This document shows positions 1-9,011 of a stretch of 64,000 nucleotides of DNA, in pieces. The notes below the pieces were generated by a model. That model did no database searches and was not told where the DNA came from. It saw nothing but the letters and a program-made list of their open reading frames with translations. Numbering within the stretch: the stretch's first letter is position 1; each line of letters begins with the position of its first letter. Origin of the DNA: Pseudomonas sp. A34-9 (GTDB lineage: Bacteria; Pseudomonadota; Gammaproteobacteria; Pseudomonadales; Pseudomonadaceae); assembly GCF_029543085.1 (NCBI RefSeq), contig NZ_CP119967.1, forward strand, positions 5,495,001 through 5,559,000. The letters run 5' to 3'. The position numbers and the translations under genes were made by a program.

Positions 1-188
1 GCAGGCGCTTTACCGGGTTCGACATCGGCGTACCGCACGGCATCGTCGGCATTGGCCCAACGTGGCAGGCTACTGACGGCGATACCGGCAGCAGTGGCCC
101 CGAGCAATTGGCGGCGAGAGAGATAGATGGACTCAGGCGTGACATCCGACTCATGGCAGTCGGACGCTTTGGGGACTTTGATCAGCAT
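1..188 (-). CDS. msrP: MsrP, periplasmic protein-methionine-sulfoxide reductase catalytic subunit (partial, N-terminus)
   Basis: Only the first 62 codons lie in the window; the gene runs off the left edge. The translation begins MLIKVPKASDCHESDV and carries a twin-arginine export signal (SRRQLLG, about residues 25-31) followed by a short hydrophobic stretch and a likely cleavage site after AWA-like residues near 48. MsrP is a molybdopterin enzyme exported by Tat that repairs oxidised methionines in the periplasm with the haem membrane partner MsrQ. The start codon at 188 is supported by the strongly conserved N-terminus. It follows pssA on the same strand with a gap of about 60 bases. The catalytic part is not visible, so identity rests on the N-terminus alone. 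Confidence 0.85.
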   Translation of the reverse strand, partial: MLIKVPKASDCHESDVTPESIYLSRRQLLGATAAGIAVSSLPRWANADDAVRYADVEPGKAP

Positions 189-251
189 GGCAACTCCGCA
201 GCTTTGGAGGACAGATGCACCAATAGACTGCGGAGTATGCGTGAAATTACA

Positions 252-1109
252 TCACTCGGCTTTTTTGTGCCGACGAAGATGCAACAGGTACTGCACCGGG
301 CCGGACGCCGCATAGGCGAGGAACACCAACAGCAGAATGCGCGGCGGGTCGCTGAACACAACCGCAAACACCAGCACTACCGCCAGGATCGCCACGAACG
401 GTACGCGCCCTTTCAGATCCAGCTCTTTAAAGCTGTTGTATTTGATGTTGCTGACCATCAACATGCCGGCAGCCGCCACCATCAGCGCGACCAGGAACGA
501 CATCTTCGAACCCTGAATCCCATAATCGCTGAACGCCCAGACAATCCCCGCCACCACTCCGGCCGCTGCCGGACTGGCCAGACCAATGAAGTAACGTTTG
601 TCAGCCGTGCCGACCTGCGTGTTGAAACGCGCCAGACGCAGCGCCGCGCCCGCCACATAGATGAAGGCGACCATCCAGCCAACCTTGCCCATGTCGCCCA
701 ATGCCCAACCGAACGCCAGCAATGCTGGTGCAACACCGAACGCGACCATGTCCGACAGCGAGTCGTACTCGGCGCCGAAGGCACTTTGCGTATTGGTCAT
801 GCGCGCGACACGGCCATCCAGGCCATCGAGCACCATGGCAACGAAAATAGCGATCGCGGCGAACGCGAAATACTTGCTCGCATTCGCCGAATCACCGGCG
901 CTCGACGCCGCCTGGGCGCTCATCGAGTTGATGATGGAGTAAAACCCTGCGAACAGGTTCGCAGTGGTGAACAGATTCGGCAGCAGATAGATACCACGAT
1001 GCCGGACTTTACGACCTTCTGCGTCGTGCCCTTCTTCGATGTGTTCATCGATGGGCAGCAGGCTTTCGGCGTCAGAAGCCTTGTTCGGCTCTTCGGGACG
1101 TTCGCTCAT
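252..1109 (-). CDS. pssA: CDP-diacylglycerol--serine O-phosphatidyltransferase
   Basis: Inner-membrane enzyme that joins serine to CDP-diacylglycerol to make phosphatidylserine, the precursor of phosphatidylethanolamine. The 285-residue product carries the CDP-alcohol phosphotransferase signature DGLDGRVAR at about residues 95-103 followed by spaced aspartates (YDSLSD, to residue 120), and several hydrophobic segments. The N-terminal 40 residues are acidic and soluble. The start at 1109 is preferred because AAGG lies 8 bases upstream; an ATG two codons earlier (1115) would sit too close to it. It is the next gene after ilvC on the same strand, separated by a terminator, the usual Pseudomonas order. 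Confidence 0.93.
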   Translation of the reverse strand: MSERPEEPNKASDAESLLPIDEHIEEGHDAEGRKVRHRGIYLLPNLFTTANLFAGFYSIINSMSAQAASSAGDSANASKYFAFAAIAIFVAMVLDGLDGRVARMTNTQSAFGAEYDSLSDMVAFGVAPALLAFGWALGDMGKVGWMVAFIYVAGAALRLARFNTQVGTADKRYFIGLASPAAAGVVAGIVWAFSDYGIQGSKMSFLVALMVAAAGMLMVSNIKYNSFKELDLKGRVPFVAILAVVLVFAVVFSDPPRILLLVFLAYAASGPVQYLLHLRRHKKAE

Positions 1110-1212
1110 GGACATTACCTTGCAACGGTTTGGAGAAAATTCGACAGGTGCTTGAGGACGACAGTTCGGCCACAAACGCTGCAGCTTTATACCAGAACCA
1201 CCGGCTCAAACG

Positions 1213-1240
1213 AAAAAACGCGGCCGAGGCCGCGTTTTTC
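1213..1240 (-). terminator. Rho-independent terminator of the ilv operon
   Basis: On the minus strand an 8-base-pair stem ACGCGGCC/GGCCGCGT with a two-base loop is followed by a run of six T. It lies just after the ilvC stop codon, so it should end the ilvI-ilvH-ilvC transcript before pssA. A T run on the other side also makes it potentially bidirectional. Confidence 0.85.
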
Positions 1241-1257
1241 GTACAAGGGACGACGAC

Positions 1258-2322
<1,065 letters not shown>

Positions 2323-2814
2323 TTAGATGCTGAGTACTTTGTCGCCGCGGGCAATACCGGTCACGCCGCTACGGACGGTTTCCAGAATCGATGCGGTGCC
2401 GATGGACTGAATGAAGCTGTCGAGCTTGTCGCTGGTACCGGTCAATTGAACGGTATACACGCTGGCACTGACATCGACGATCTGTCCACGGTAAATATCG
2501 GTGGTGCGTTTGATCTCGGCGCGCTGGGCGCCAGTGGCCTTGACCTTGACCAGCATCAGTTCGCGCTCGATGTGAGCACTTTCCGACAGGTCCACCAGCT
2601 TGACCACTTCGATCAGCTTGTTCAGGTTTTTGGTGATCTGCTCGATGACTTCATCGTGGCCAACGGTGGTCAGCGTCAGACGCGACAAAGTCGGGTCTTC
2701 AGTCGGCGCCACGGTCAGGCTTTCGATGTTGTAGTTGCGCTGTGAGAACAGGCCGACTACGCGAGACAAAGCGCCGGGTTCGTTTTCCAGAAGCAAGGAA
2801 ATAATGTGCCGCAT
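2323..2814 (-). CDS. ilvH: Acetolactate synthase small (regulatory) subunit
   Basis: Regulatory partner of IlvI that confers valine feedback inhibition. The 163-residue protein starts MRHIISLLLENEPGALSRVV, a typical N-terminal ACT domain (residues about 4-78), with a C-terminal ACT-like domain. The start at 2814 lies only 2 bases after the ilvI stop codon, so the two are almost certainly translationally coupled; an upstream in-frame start inside ilvI would add ten residues not conserved in the family. Confidence 0.96.
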   Translation of the reverse strand: MRHIISLLLENEPGALSRVVGLFSQRNYNIESLTVAPTEDPTLSRLTLTTVGHDEVIEQITKNLNKLIEVVKLVDLSESAHIERELMLVKVKATGAQRAEIKRTTDIYRGQIVDVSASVYTVQLTGTSDKLDSFIQSIGTASILETVRSGVTGIARGDKVLSI

Positions 2815-2816
2815 GA

Positions 2817-4541
2817 TTAAGTACGCTCCGTCTTGCTCAGCCACATATCGCGCATCGAGCCGTCTTTGATCTGCATCGGATAGACGTGCTCGCTGGTGTC
2901 GACCGAAATATCGATCACCACCAGGCGATCCTTCATGGCGAACGCTTCTGCCATCTTCGACTTCAAATCTTTCGATTCGGTGATGCGTACGCCAACGTGA
3001 CCGTAGGCTTCAGCCAACTTGACGAAGTCAGGCAACGATTCCATGTAGGAGTGCGAGTGACGGCTGCCGTAGCTCATGTCTTGCCACTGACGCACCATCC
3101 CCAGAACACCGTTGTTGAGGATGACGATTTTCACTGGCAAGCCATATTGCAGGCAGGTCGACAGTTCCTGGATGTTCATCTGGATACTGCCTTCACCGGT
3201 GACGCAGGCAACGTCGTCATCCGGGAAGCTCAACTTGATGCCCATGGCCGCCGGGAAACCGAAGCCCATGGTGCCCAGACCACCGGAGTTGATCCAGCGA
3301 TTCGGCTTGTTGAACGTGTAGTACTGCGCCGCGAACATCTGGTGCTGGCCCACGTCGGAAGTGATGAAGGCATCGCCCTTGGTCACTTCGCAGAGGGTTT
3401 CGATCACGGTCTGCGGCTTGATCTTGCTGCCGTCGCCCTTTTCGTAAGGGAACAGGCCGCGATCGCCGCGCCATTCATCCACCTGCTTCCACCAACTGGC
3501 CACGGACTCCTTGTTCGGTGTCTCGCCGATTTCCTTGAGGATCGCGACCATTTCGGTCAGCACGCTCTCGACCGGACCCACGATCGGCACGTCGGCCTTG
3601 ATGGTCTTGGAAATCGAAGCCGGGTCGATATCGATGTGGATGATCTTGGCGTTCGGGCAGAACTTCGCCGCGCCGTTGATCACGCGATCGTCGAAACGTG
3701 CGCCGACCGCGAGGATCACATCAGCATGGTGCATCGCCAGGTTGGCGGTGTAGCTGCCGTGCATGCCGAGCATGCCGATGAACTGACGATCAGTGCCCGG
3801 GAAACCGCCCAGCCCCATCAAGGTGTTGGTCACTGGCAGGTTGAGCATTTTTGCCAACTCGGTCAGCGGTGCGGAACCGTTGCCCAGAATGACGCCGCCA
3901 CCTGAATAGAGCACTGGGCGCTTGGCCGCCAGGAGCATTTCTGCCGCCTTGCGGATTTGCCCCGAGTGACCGCGAACGGCCGGGCTGTAGGAACGCAGCT
4001 TGGCTTTCTTCGGGAAGATGTATTCGAACTTCTCGGCCGGGTTGGTCATGTCTTTCGGGATATCGACCACGACCGGGCCCGGACGACCGGATTGCGCCAG
4101 GTAGAAGGCTTTCTTCATGACTTCCGGGATTTCCGAAGCGTGTTTGATCATGAAGCTGTGCTTCACGATCGGCCGGGAGATACCGATCATGTCGGTTTCC
4201 TGGAACGCATCGGTGCCGACCATGGTGCTTGGCACCTGACCGGAAATGATCACCATTGGAATCGAGTCCATATAGGCGGTCGCGATACCGGTAATGGCGT
4301 TTGTGGCGCCAGGACCGGACGTCACCAATACCACGCCGGCTTTACCGGTGGCACGGGCATAACCGTCAGCCATATGGGTTGCCGCTTGTTCGTGACGAAC
4401 CAGGATGTGAGTCACTTCCGGTTCTTTGAACAGGGCATCGTAAACATGCAGGAGAGCACCACCCGGGTACCCGTAGATATATTTGACGCCTTCGTCACGC
4501 AAAAAGCGGACGAGCATCTCACCGCCAGATAAAAGCTCCAC
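2817..4541 (-). CDS. ilvI: Acetolactate synthase large (catalytic) subunit, biosynthetic
   Basis: Thiamine-diphosphate enzyme that condenses pyruvate with pyruvate or 2-oxobutyrate, the committed step of branched-chain amino acid synthesis. The 574-residue product has the TPP N-domain with the catalytic glutamate in [18 protein letters not shown] (Glu51), the central FAD-type domain, and a C-terminal TPP-binding domain with [16 protein letters not shown] start at 4541 is preferred: GAGG lies 8 bases upstream and the product then begins with the conserved [10 protein letters not shown]; another GTG at 4550 overlaps that ribosome site. First gene of the operon, preceded by a long leader. Confidence 0.95.
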   Translation of the reverse strand: MELLSGGEMLVRFLRDEGVKYIYGYPGGALLHVYDALFKEPEVTHILVRHEQAATHMADGYARATGKAGVVLVTSGPGATNAITGIATAYMDSIPMVIISGQVPSTMVGTDAFQETDMIGISRPIVKHSFMIKHASEIPEVMKKAFYLAQSGRPGPVVVDIPKDMTNPAEKFEYIFPKKAKLRSYSPAVRGHSGQIRKAAEMLLAAKRPVLYSGGGVILGNGSAPLTELAKMLNLPVTNTLMGLGGFPGTDRQFIGMLGMHGSYTANLAMHHADVILAVGARFDDRVINGAAKFCPNAKIIHIDIDPASISKTIKADVPIVGPVESVLTEMVAILKEIGETPNKESVASWWKQVDEWRGDRGLFPYEKGDGSKIKPQTVIETLCEVTKGDAFITSDVGQHQMFAAQYYTFNKPNRWINSGGLGTMGFGFPAAMGIKLSFPDDDVACVTGEGSIQMNIQELSTCLQYGLPVKIVILNNGVLGMVRQWQDMSYGSRHSHSYMESLPDFVKLAEAYGHVGVRITESKDLKSKMAEAFAMKDRLVVIDISVDTSEHVYPMQIKDGSMRDMWLSKTERT

Positions 4542-4576
4542 GTTGTTCACCTCTAAAACGCCAGAATACCGTCCAC

Positions 4577-4702
4577 AAAAAAGGGGCGGGTCTTAATAGG
4601 TTTACTTCTCGGCAGAGCATGAGCGACGGTAGTCGCCGACTACGTCAGCACTGACTGAGCAAGTATTGGGATCGTCCCAAGTGTTGCGGGCCTTTCCCAC
4701 CC
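4577..4702 (-). promoter_or_regulatory. Candidate transcription attenuator in the ilvI leader
   Basis: On the minus strand GGGTGGG (4702-4696) can pair, with one G-U wobble, with CCCGCCC (4590-4584), which is followed by CTTTTTT (4583-4577). Between them lie smaller hairpins, including TGGGA/TCCCA and a GTAGTC-GGC-GACTAC stem-loop. The arrangement, a long-range stem ending at a T run in the leader of an amino-acid operon, resembles an attenuator. This is inference from base complementarity only; the loop is about 105 bases, and no folding was computed. Confidence 0.4.
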
Positions 4703-4756
4703 AGCGCGAGGTAACGCGTTGCGGGTGTAACAGGTCGGCGCGGATGTGCGCCTCAT
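4640..4756 (-). CDS. Possible leader peptide of the ilvIHC operon
   Basis: A 38-codon reading frame begins at an ATG about 43 bases after the predicted transcription start and ends inside the hairpin region of the ilvI leader. Its last part reads GTIPILAQSVLT, with Ile, Ile, Leu, Val and Leu close together just before the stop, as expected of a branched-chain amino acid leader peptide, though without the long runs of such codons seen in E. coli leaders. Its Gly-Trp codons overlap the GGGTGGG segment of the candidate terminator stem. The ribosome site is weak. No homologue is known to me; it may be a chance frame. Confidence 0.3.
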   Translation of the reverse strand: MRRTSAPTCYTRNALPRAGWERPATLGTIPILAQSVLT

Positions 4757-4806
4757 GATCTACCGAGTGGGTCTGCTTCTGGCAGTCCCTCTACAGCGGA
4801 CTTTGG

Positions 4807-4835
4807 ATTCTTCTGTTTCGCCCTCTCCAAGTCAA
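4807..4835 (-). promoter_or_regulatory. Probable sigma70 promoter of ilvI-ilvH-ilvC
   Basis: TTGACT at 4835-4830 (-35) is separated by 17 bases from AAGAAT at 4812-4807 (-10). Transcription would begin near 4799, giving an untranslated leader of about 258 bases before ilvI, unusually long and consistent with leader control. Confidence 0.5.
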
Positions 4836-4940
4836 GCCGTCTATGTGGTTAATTGTGGGTAAGCACATGAGAACGCAAGAAAAAACCTGAAAACCGCTAC
4901 TCTGTTAGTGTCAATTGCGCACTTTTGCCAAGGATTCAGC

Positions 4941-5357
4941 ATGCGAACGCTCCTCCTCACTCTGCTGATCGGCCTCAGCCCATGGTGCATGGCCGCTCAA
5001 ATCTACAAATGGGTCGACGCCCAGGGCGTCACGCACTTCGATGCGCAGCCGCCACCGGGTCAGCCGTCAACAACCTTGCAGACGCCCTCCTCGCCCGCGC
5101 CGAAACCGGCGGCCATGCCGGGCAGCGGCGTGCTGGGTGATCAGAAGGCTATCGATGACAAGGTGAGGAAACAGGTGGCTGACCAACAGGCGCAGCTCAA
5201 GCAGTTTTGCGAGCAGGCGCGGACGAACCTTGCGCAATTGCAGAACAATCCGCGTTTGAGGGAAGAGGTGGAGGGACAGTTGCGAAGGCTGGATGATGCG
5301 CAGCGGCAGGAACGCATCGCCGAAGCTCAGAAGCAGATTGCGCAGAATTGTGAATAG
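4941..5357 (+). CDS. DUF4124 domain-containing exported protein
   Basis: A 138-residue protein of unknown function. It starts with a Sec signal peptide (MRTLLLTLLIGLSPWCMAA, cleavage about residue 19) followed by the DUF4124 core QIYKWVDAQGVTHFDAQPPPG, and then a Pro/Ala-rich linker and a charged, glutamine-rich helical tail that probably forms a coiled coil. DUF4124 proteins are small envelope proteins common in Pseudomonas, and no biochemical role is established. The ATG at 4941 has AGGA 8 bases upstream; an earlier ATG would place 11 non-hydrophobic residues before the signal peptide. It is divergent from ilvI and followed by a REP pair. Confidence 0.85.
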   Translation: MRTLLLTLLIGLSPWCMAAQIYKWVDAQGVTHFDAQPPPGQPSTTLQTPSSPAPKPAAMPGSGVLGDQKAIDDKVRKQVADQQAQLKQFCEQARTNLAQLQNNPRLREEVEGQLRRLDDAQRQERIAEAQKQIAQNCE

Positions 5358-5363
5358 ACGCCT

Positions 5364-5434
5364 GTAGGAGCTGCCGCAGGCTGCGATCTTTTGATTTTAA
5401 AGATCAAAAGATCGCAGCCTGCGGCAGCTCCTAC
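5364..5434. repeat. REPIN-like REP pair, GTAGGAGCTGCCG type
   Basis: Two inverted copies of the repeat GTAGGAGCTGCCGCAGGCTG...CGATCTTTTGATC face each other around a short spacer, forming an almost perfect 71-base palindrome between two converging genes. The same element recurs at several other intergenic sites in this window. Such doublets are mobilised in trans by RAYT transposases, none of which is in the window; it may also help terminate both transcripts. Confidence 0.9.
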
Positions 5435-5467
5435 ATTGATCCGGTGTCCGTTCCAGAAAGGACTGGA

Positions 5468-5803
5468 TCAGCGCGAGGCAGTGATCAGCAGATCAAACTC
5501 TTTGAGCAACACCTGAAGCTGACGATCCTTGCCCTGCAGATTGCGCTGGGCGAAGACCATTTCTGCCATTTCCTGAATACCCGAAGCATTCGGCAACGGC
5601 AGATCCTGTTCGAGGATCATCTTCATCCGTGGCAGGAAGATCCATTGCAGCCACTGCTCGAAGTCCAGGGTATCGACCGAAAACGGCTCGACACTGCTCA
5701 GCGCTTCGGCCGACGGCGAAACCTCATCCCACCAGCCTTGTGTGCGCAGCTCTCGCTCGATCAGCAACAACTGATCAGCGATTTTCGGGAAACGAGCATC
5801 CAT
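5468..5803 (-). CDS. yqcC: YqcC family protein
   Basis: A 111-residue all-helical protein of the YqcC (DUF446) family; the family is often encoded near pseudouridine synthase TruC in enterics, but its role is unknown. Typical features are the DFEQWLQWIFLPRMK motif near residue 47-61 and the NASGIQEMAE segment. The ATG at 5803 overlaps the stop codon of the upstream TPR lipoprotein gene (TGATG), indicating translational coupling; a GTG one codon earlier is also possible. Confidence 0.85.
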   Translation of the reverse strand: MDARFPKIADQLLLIERELRTQGWWDEVSPSAEALSSVEPFSVDTLDFEQWLQWIFLPRMKMILEQDLPLPNASGIQEMAEMVFAQRNLQGKDRQLQVLLKEFDLLITASR

Positions 5804-6552
5804 CACAGCGAAACCTTGGCCTTCTGACGGGCCTGAGCGGCGCCGGCGGAATCGCCTTGTTTCTCACGGGCCTGAGCGATGATTTCCCACAGATTGGCTT
5901 GCAGGTCCGGGCGGCCGTTGGCCATGGTCAGCGCGCGGCGGGCAAACTGCTCGGCTTGCGGTGCGTCACCTTGAGCCATGCGCACCTGCGCCAGACGATA
6001 AAGCACTTGCGGCTCACGCGGGGCGACGCGCTGGGCACGCTCCAGGCTGGAGGAGGCGCCGTTGAGGTCGCCGCCGGCCTGTTGCTGTTGCGCGGTGGTC
6101 AGCAAAGCGAGCACCGGGCCGTCCAGTTGTTCGTCGGCCGACAGGCCGCCGCCACTGCTGGCGGAAGGAATCCCGCTCGGCGTCGATGGCATGCTGTAGC
6201 TGCCGGAGTTGATCGGCGCGGACTCAGCCGGCGAAGGATTATACGGCCCCGCCGTGATACCGCCGGATGCCGGGCCCGGCACGATGGGTGAAGCGCTGAT
6301 CGGTGTCGACACGGCAGCGCCGCCACCCGGCACCATCACAACCACACCCGTATCGCCTTGTGGAATGGCCTGAGTCTGGCCCTGCGCAGGACGCTTGACC
6401 GTCGTTTGACGGAAACCGCCATTGGCCGAAATACGCTCGCTGTTGGACACCGCAGTACCGGAATCAACCACCGGGATCGAACCACGCTGTACGGTAGAGC
6501 AGCCGCTGAGCAAAGCCACGGCGGTCACCGCTGGAATCAACCACTTGTTCAC
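5803..6552 (-). CDS. Tetratricopeptide-repeat lipoprotein
   Basis: A 249-residue probable outer-membrane lipoprotein: the signal peptide ends with the lipobox LLSGC (Cys18). A long Pro/Gly/Ser-rich low-complexity linker (about residues 60-145) precedes a C-terminal helical TPR-like region (ALLTTAQQQQAGGDLNGA... and VLYRLAQVRMAQGDAPQAEQ). The gene starts 16 bases after mrcB ends and overlaps yqcC, so the three form an operon. Its position suggests a partner of PBP1B in peptidoglycan synthesis, comparable in place to lipoprotein activators, but this is inference from the neighbourhood; the sequence itself is not recognisably LpoB. Confidence 0.8.
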   Translation of the reverse strand: MNKWLIPAVTAVALLSGCSTVQRGSIPVVDSGTAVSNSERISANGGFRQTTVKRPAQGQTQAIPQGDTGVVVMVPGGGAAVSTPISASPIVPGPASGGITAGPYNPSPAESAPINSGSYSMPSTPSGIPSASSGGGLSADEQLDGPVLALLTTAQQQQAGGDLNGASSSLERAQRVAPREPQVLYRLAQVRMAQGDAPQAEQFARRALTMANGRPDLQANLWEIIAQAREKQGDSAGAAQARQKAKVSL

Positions 6553-6568
6553 TTGAAACCCTCTTTGC

Positions 6569-8893
6569 TTAATTCATCCAGCCCTTGACCCAATCCATCA
6601 CCGACTCGCCGGAAGCAGGCGTTTCGCCCGCACACGCGGCGCCGGGTGGCGGTTCGCTGCCGCGAATATACGGCATCTGCACTGCCCCCGGGCAATTGGC
6701 ATCGGAGCCCTGCCCGGTACGCGAATCGACCCACGCCTGCACGACGTTGTCCGGTTGCGGCATGTCCAGCGGTAGCGGATCGGCCTTGCGCATGAAACTG
6801 GTCCAGACCTGCAGCGCACCGGTCGCACCGGTAAATGGCGTCTTGCCGTTATCGTCGCGCCCCAGCCAGACCACCGCCAGCAGGTCCTGACTGAATCCGG
6901 CGAACCAGCTGTCACGCGAATCGTTACTGGTACCGGTCTTGCCCGCCAGCGTCAGCGTCTTGGGCAACACGTTGTAAACCGAGCTGCCGGTACCTTCACG
7001 CATCACGCGCTGCATGGCGTTCTGGATCAGATAAATGGACGCCGGATCGAAGCGCTGCTCAATCTGGAATGGATAACGCTTGAGCGGCTCACCCTCAGCA
7101 GTCAGAACACTGCGAATCCCGCGCATCGGCGTATTGAAACCACCGTTGGCCAGCGTCTGGTACATGGTCGCCACTTCGATCGGGGTCATGCCGCCCGCGC
7201 CGAGAAGCATCGACGGGAATGCCGGGAACTCACGCGTCACGCCCAGACGACCGAGGGTTTTCAACACATTCGGCACACCGACTTCCAGTCCCAGACGCGA
7301 TGTCGACAGGTTGTAGGAATGCGCCAGCCCCTGATAAAGGAACACGGTGCCGTGGGAGCGGCGATCATAGTTCTGCGGTTTCCACACCTGCCCATTCGCG
7401 CCTTTGACCGACAACGGGTCGTCCGACAGCCAACTGGTCAGTGTGTACTGGCTCGGTTTCTCCAGCGCAGTCAGATACACCGCCGGCTTGATCAACGAGC
7501 CGATCGGTCGCACGGCATCCAGCGCACGGTTGAAACCGGCATAACTGGCCTGACGGCTGCCGATCATTGCCTGGACTTCGCCGGTCTCCGGATTGGTCAC
7601 GACCATCGCCGCTTCGACATCATCGGAGCCTTTGCGCCCGGCCAGACGTTTAAAGGTATCGTTGACCGATGCTTCGGCCTTCATCTGCAGGATCGGGTCG
7701 AAACTGGTGAAGATGCGCAGGCCTTCTTCGGTCAAGTCTTCGTCGCGATAGTCTTCACGCAACTGACGTTTGACCAGATCGATAAAGCCCGGGAACGAGC
7801 TGTCGGCCAGTTTGCCGCGAGTGGTCACGCCCAATGGCATGTTCTTCGCTGCGGCCACTTGCTCGGCAGTGGCGACGCCTTGTTGCTCAAGCACGTCCAG
7901 CACCAGGTTACGCCTCTCCAGCGCGCGCTCCGGGTTGCGACGCGGGTTGTAGTAGGACGGGCCTTTGACCATGCCGACCAGCAACGCGACCTGATGCAGT
8001 TTCAGTTCGGACAATGGCTGACCGAAGAAGAACTGGCTGGCCAGACCGAAACCGTGCACCGCACGCTGGCCATCCTGCCCGACGAAGACTTCATTGAGGT
8101 AGGCCTCAAGGATTTCCTTCTTGTCGTAATGCAGCTCCAGCAGCATCGCCATCATGGCTTCGGTGAGCTTGCGGGTCAGGCTGCGTTCGTTGGTCAGGTA
8201 GAAGTTTTTCACCAACTGCTGGGTCAGCGTACTACCGCCCTGGGTCATCTTGCCGCCAGAAGTGTTGACCCAGACAGCGCGGGCAATCGACTTCGGCGAC
8301 ACGCCCCAGTGACTATAGAAATCACGATCTTCTACAGCGACCAGGGTTTCGAGCAGGTACGGCGGCACCTGATCGAGCTTGATCAGAATGCGGTCTTCGA
8401 GATTCTTTGGATAAATGCCGCCGATCATCAACGGCTCGAGGCGCACCACGGACAACTTCGAACCATTGGTCGCCGACAGTTCGGCGACGTAATCGCCGGA
8501 GAAACGCACGCGCACCGGCTGCGGTTTTTCCAGGCCTTCATAGAACTGGAAGCCACGGGTATTCAGATCGACCGTATTGCCACTGACGGCTGCGGCGCCG
8601 GGGCCATTGCTGACCGCCTCACGGCGATAGCCAAGGGCATCGAGTTCGGTCAGGAAATCGTCCTTGCTGAGCTTTTGTCCGACGAACAGCTCGAGCGGCC
8701 GCGCGTAGACCTTGGCCGGGATGGTCCAGCGCTTGCCGGAGAACTTCTCCTGCACCACGGCATCGAGGTAAACGGCGAAGCCGGCCAGCACGACAAGGCC
8801 GACCAGACTGAGTTTAATGGCCCAGCTCAACCACGGGCCAAGGCCCTTGGAAGGTGGTTTTTTCTTGGTACGGGGGGATCGAGTTCGAGTCAT
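6569..8893 (-). CDS. mrcB: Penicillin-binding protein 1B (bifunctional class A PBP)
   Basis: Inner-membrane enzyme that polymerises and cross-links peptidoglycan. The 774-residue protein has a basic cytoplasmic tail, one membrane span (about residues 24-45), a UB2H-like regulatory domain (about 60-150), a GT51 glycosyltransferase domain with the catalytic glutamate in AVEDRDFYSHWG (Glu188), and a transpeptidase domain with SLIK (SxxK), SYN and KTGTS motifs. The ATG at 8893 fits the family. It heads an operon with the TPR lipoprotein and yqcC and is divergent from the fused kinase gene. Confidence 0.96.
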   Translation of the reverse strand: MTRTRSPRTKKKPPSKGLGPWLSWAIKLSLVGLVVLAGFAVYLDAVVQEKFSGKRWTIPAKVYARPLELFVGQKLSKDDFLTELDALGYRREAVSNGPGAAAVSGNTVDLNTRGFQFYEGLEKPQPVRVRFSGDYVAELSATNGSKLSVVRLEPLMIGGIYPKNLEDRILIKLDQVPPYLLETLVAVEDRDFYSHWGVSPKSIARAVWVNTSGGKMTQGGSTLTQQLVKNFYLTNERSLTRKLTEAMMAMLLELHYDKKEILEAYLNEVFVGQDGQRAVHGFGLASQFFFGQPLSELKLHQVALLVGMVKGPSYYNPRRNPERALERRNLVLDVLEQQGVATAEQVAAAKNMPLGVTTRGKLADSSFPGFIDLVKRQLREDYRDEDLTEEGLRIFTSFDPILQMKAEASVNDTFKRLAGRKGSDDVEAAMVVTNPETGEVQAMIGSRQASYAGFNRALDAVRPIGSLIKPAVYLTALEKPSQYTLTSWLSDDPLSVKGANGQVWKPQNYDRRSHGTVFLYQGLAHSYNLSTSRLGLEVGVPNVLKTLGRLGVTREFPAFPSMLLGAGGMTPIEVATMYQTLANGGFNTPMRGIRSVLTAEGEPLKRYPFQIEQRFDPASIYLIQNAMQRVMREGTGSSVYNVLPKTLTLAGKTGTSNDSRDSWFAGFSQDLLAVVWLGRDDNGKTPFTGATGALQVWTSFMRKADPLPLDMPQPDNVVQAWVDSRTGQGSDANCPGAVQMPYIRGSEPPPGAACAGETPASGESVMDWVKGWMN

Positions 8894-9011
8894 GGCGGCG
8901 GATTATACGCACTTTATTCATACTCAACAGGAGCGCTCCGAGGTTTGCGTCAGGCTGGCGAGCGGCCATAATGGCGGCCTCGAATTTCCCCCAGTCTCTG
9001 AAGGATCGCCC

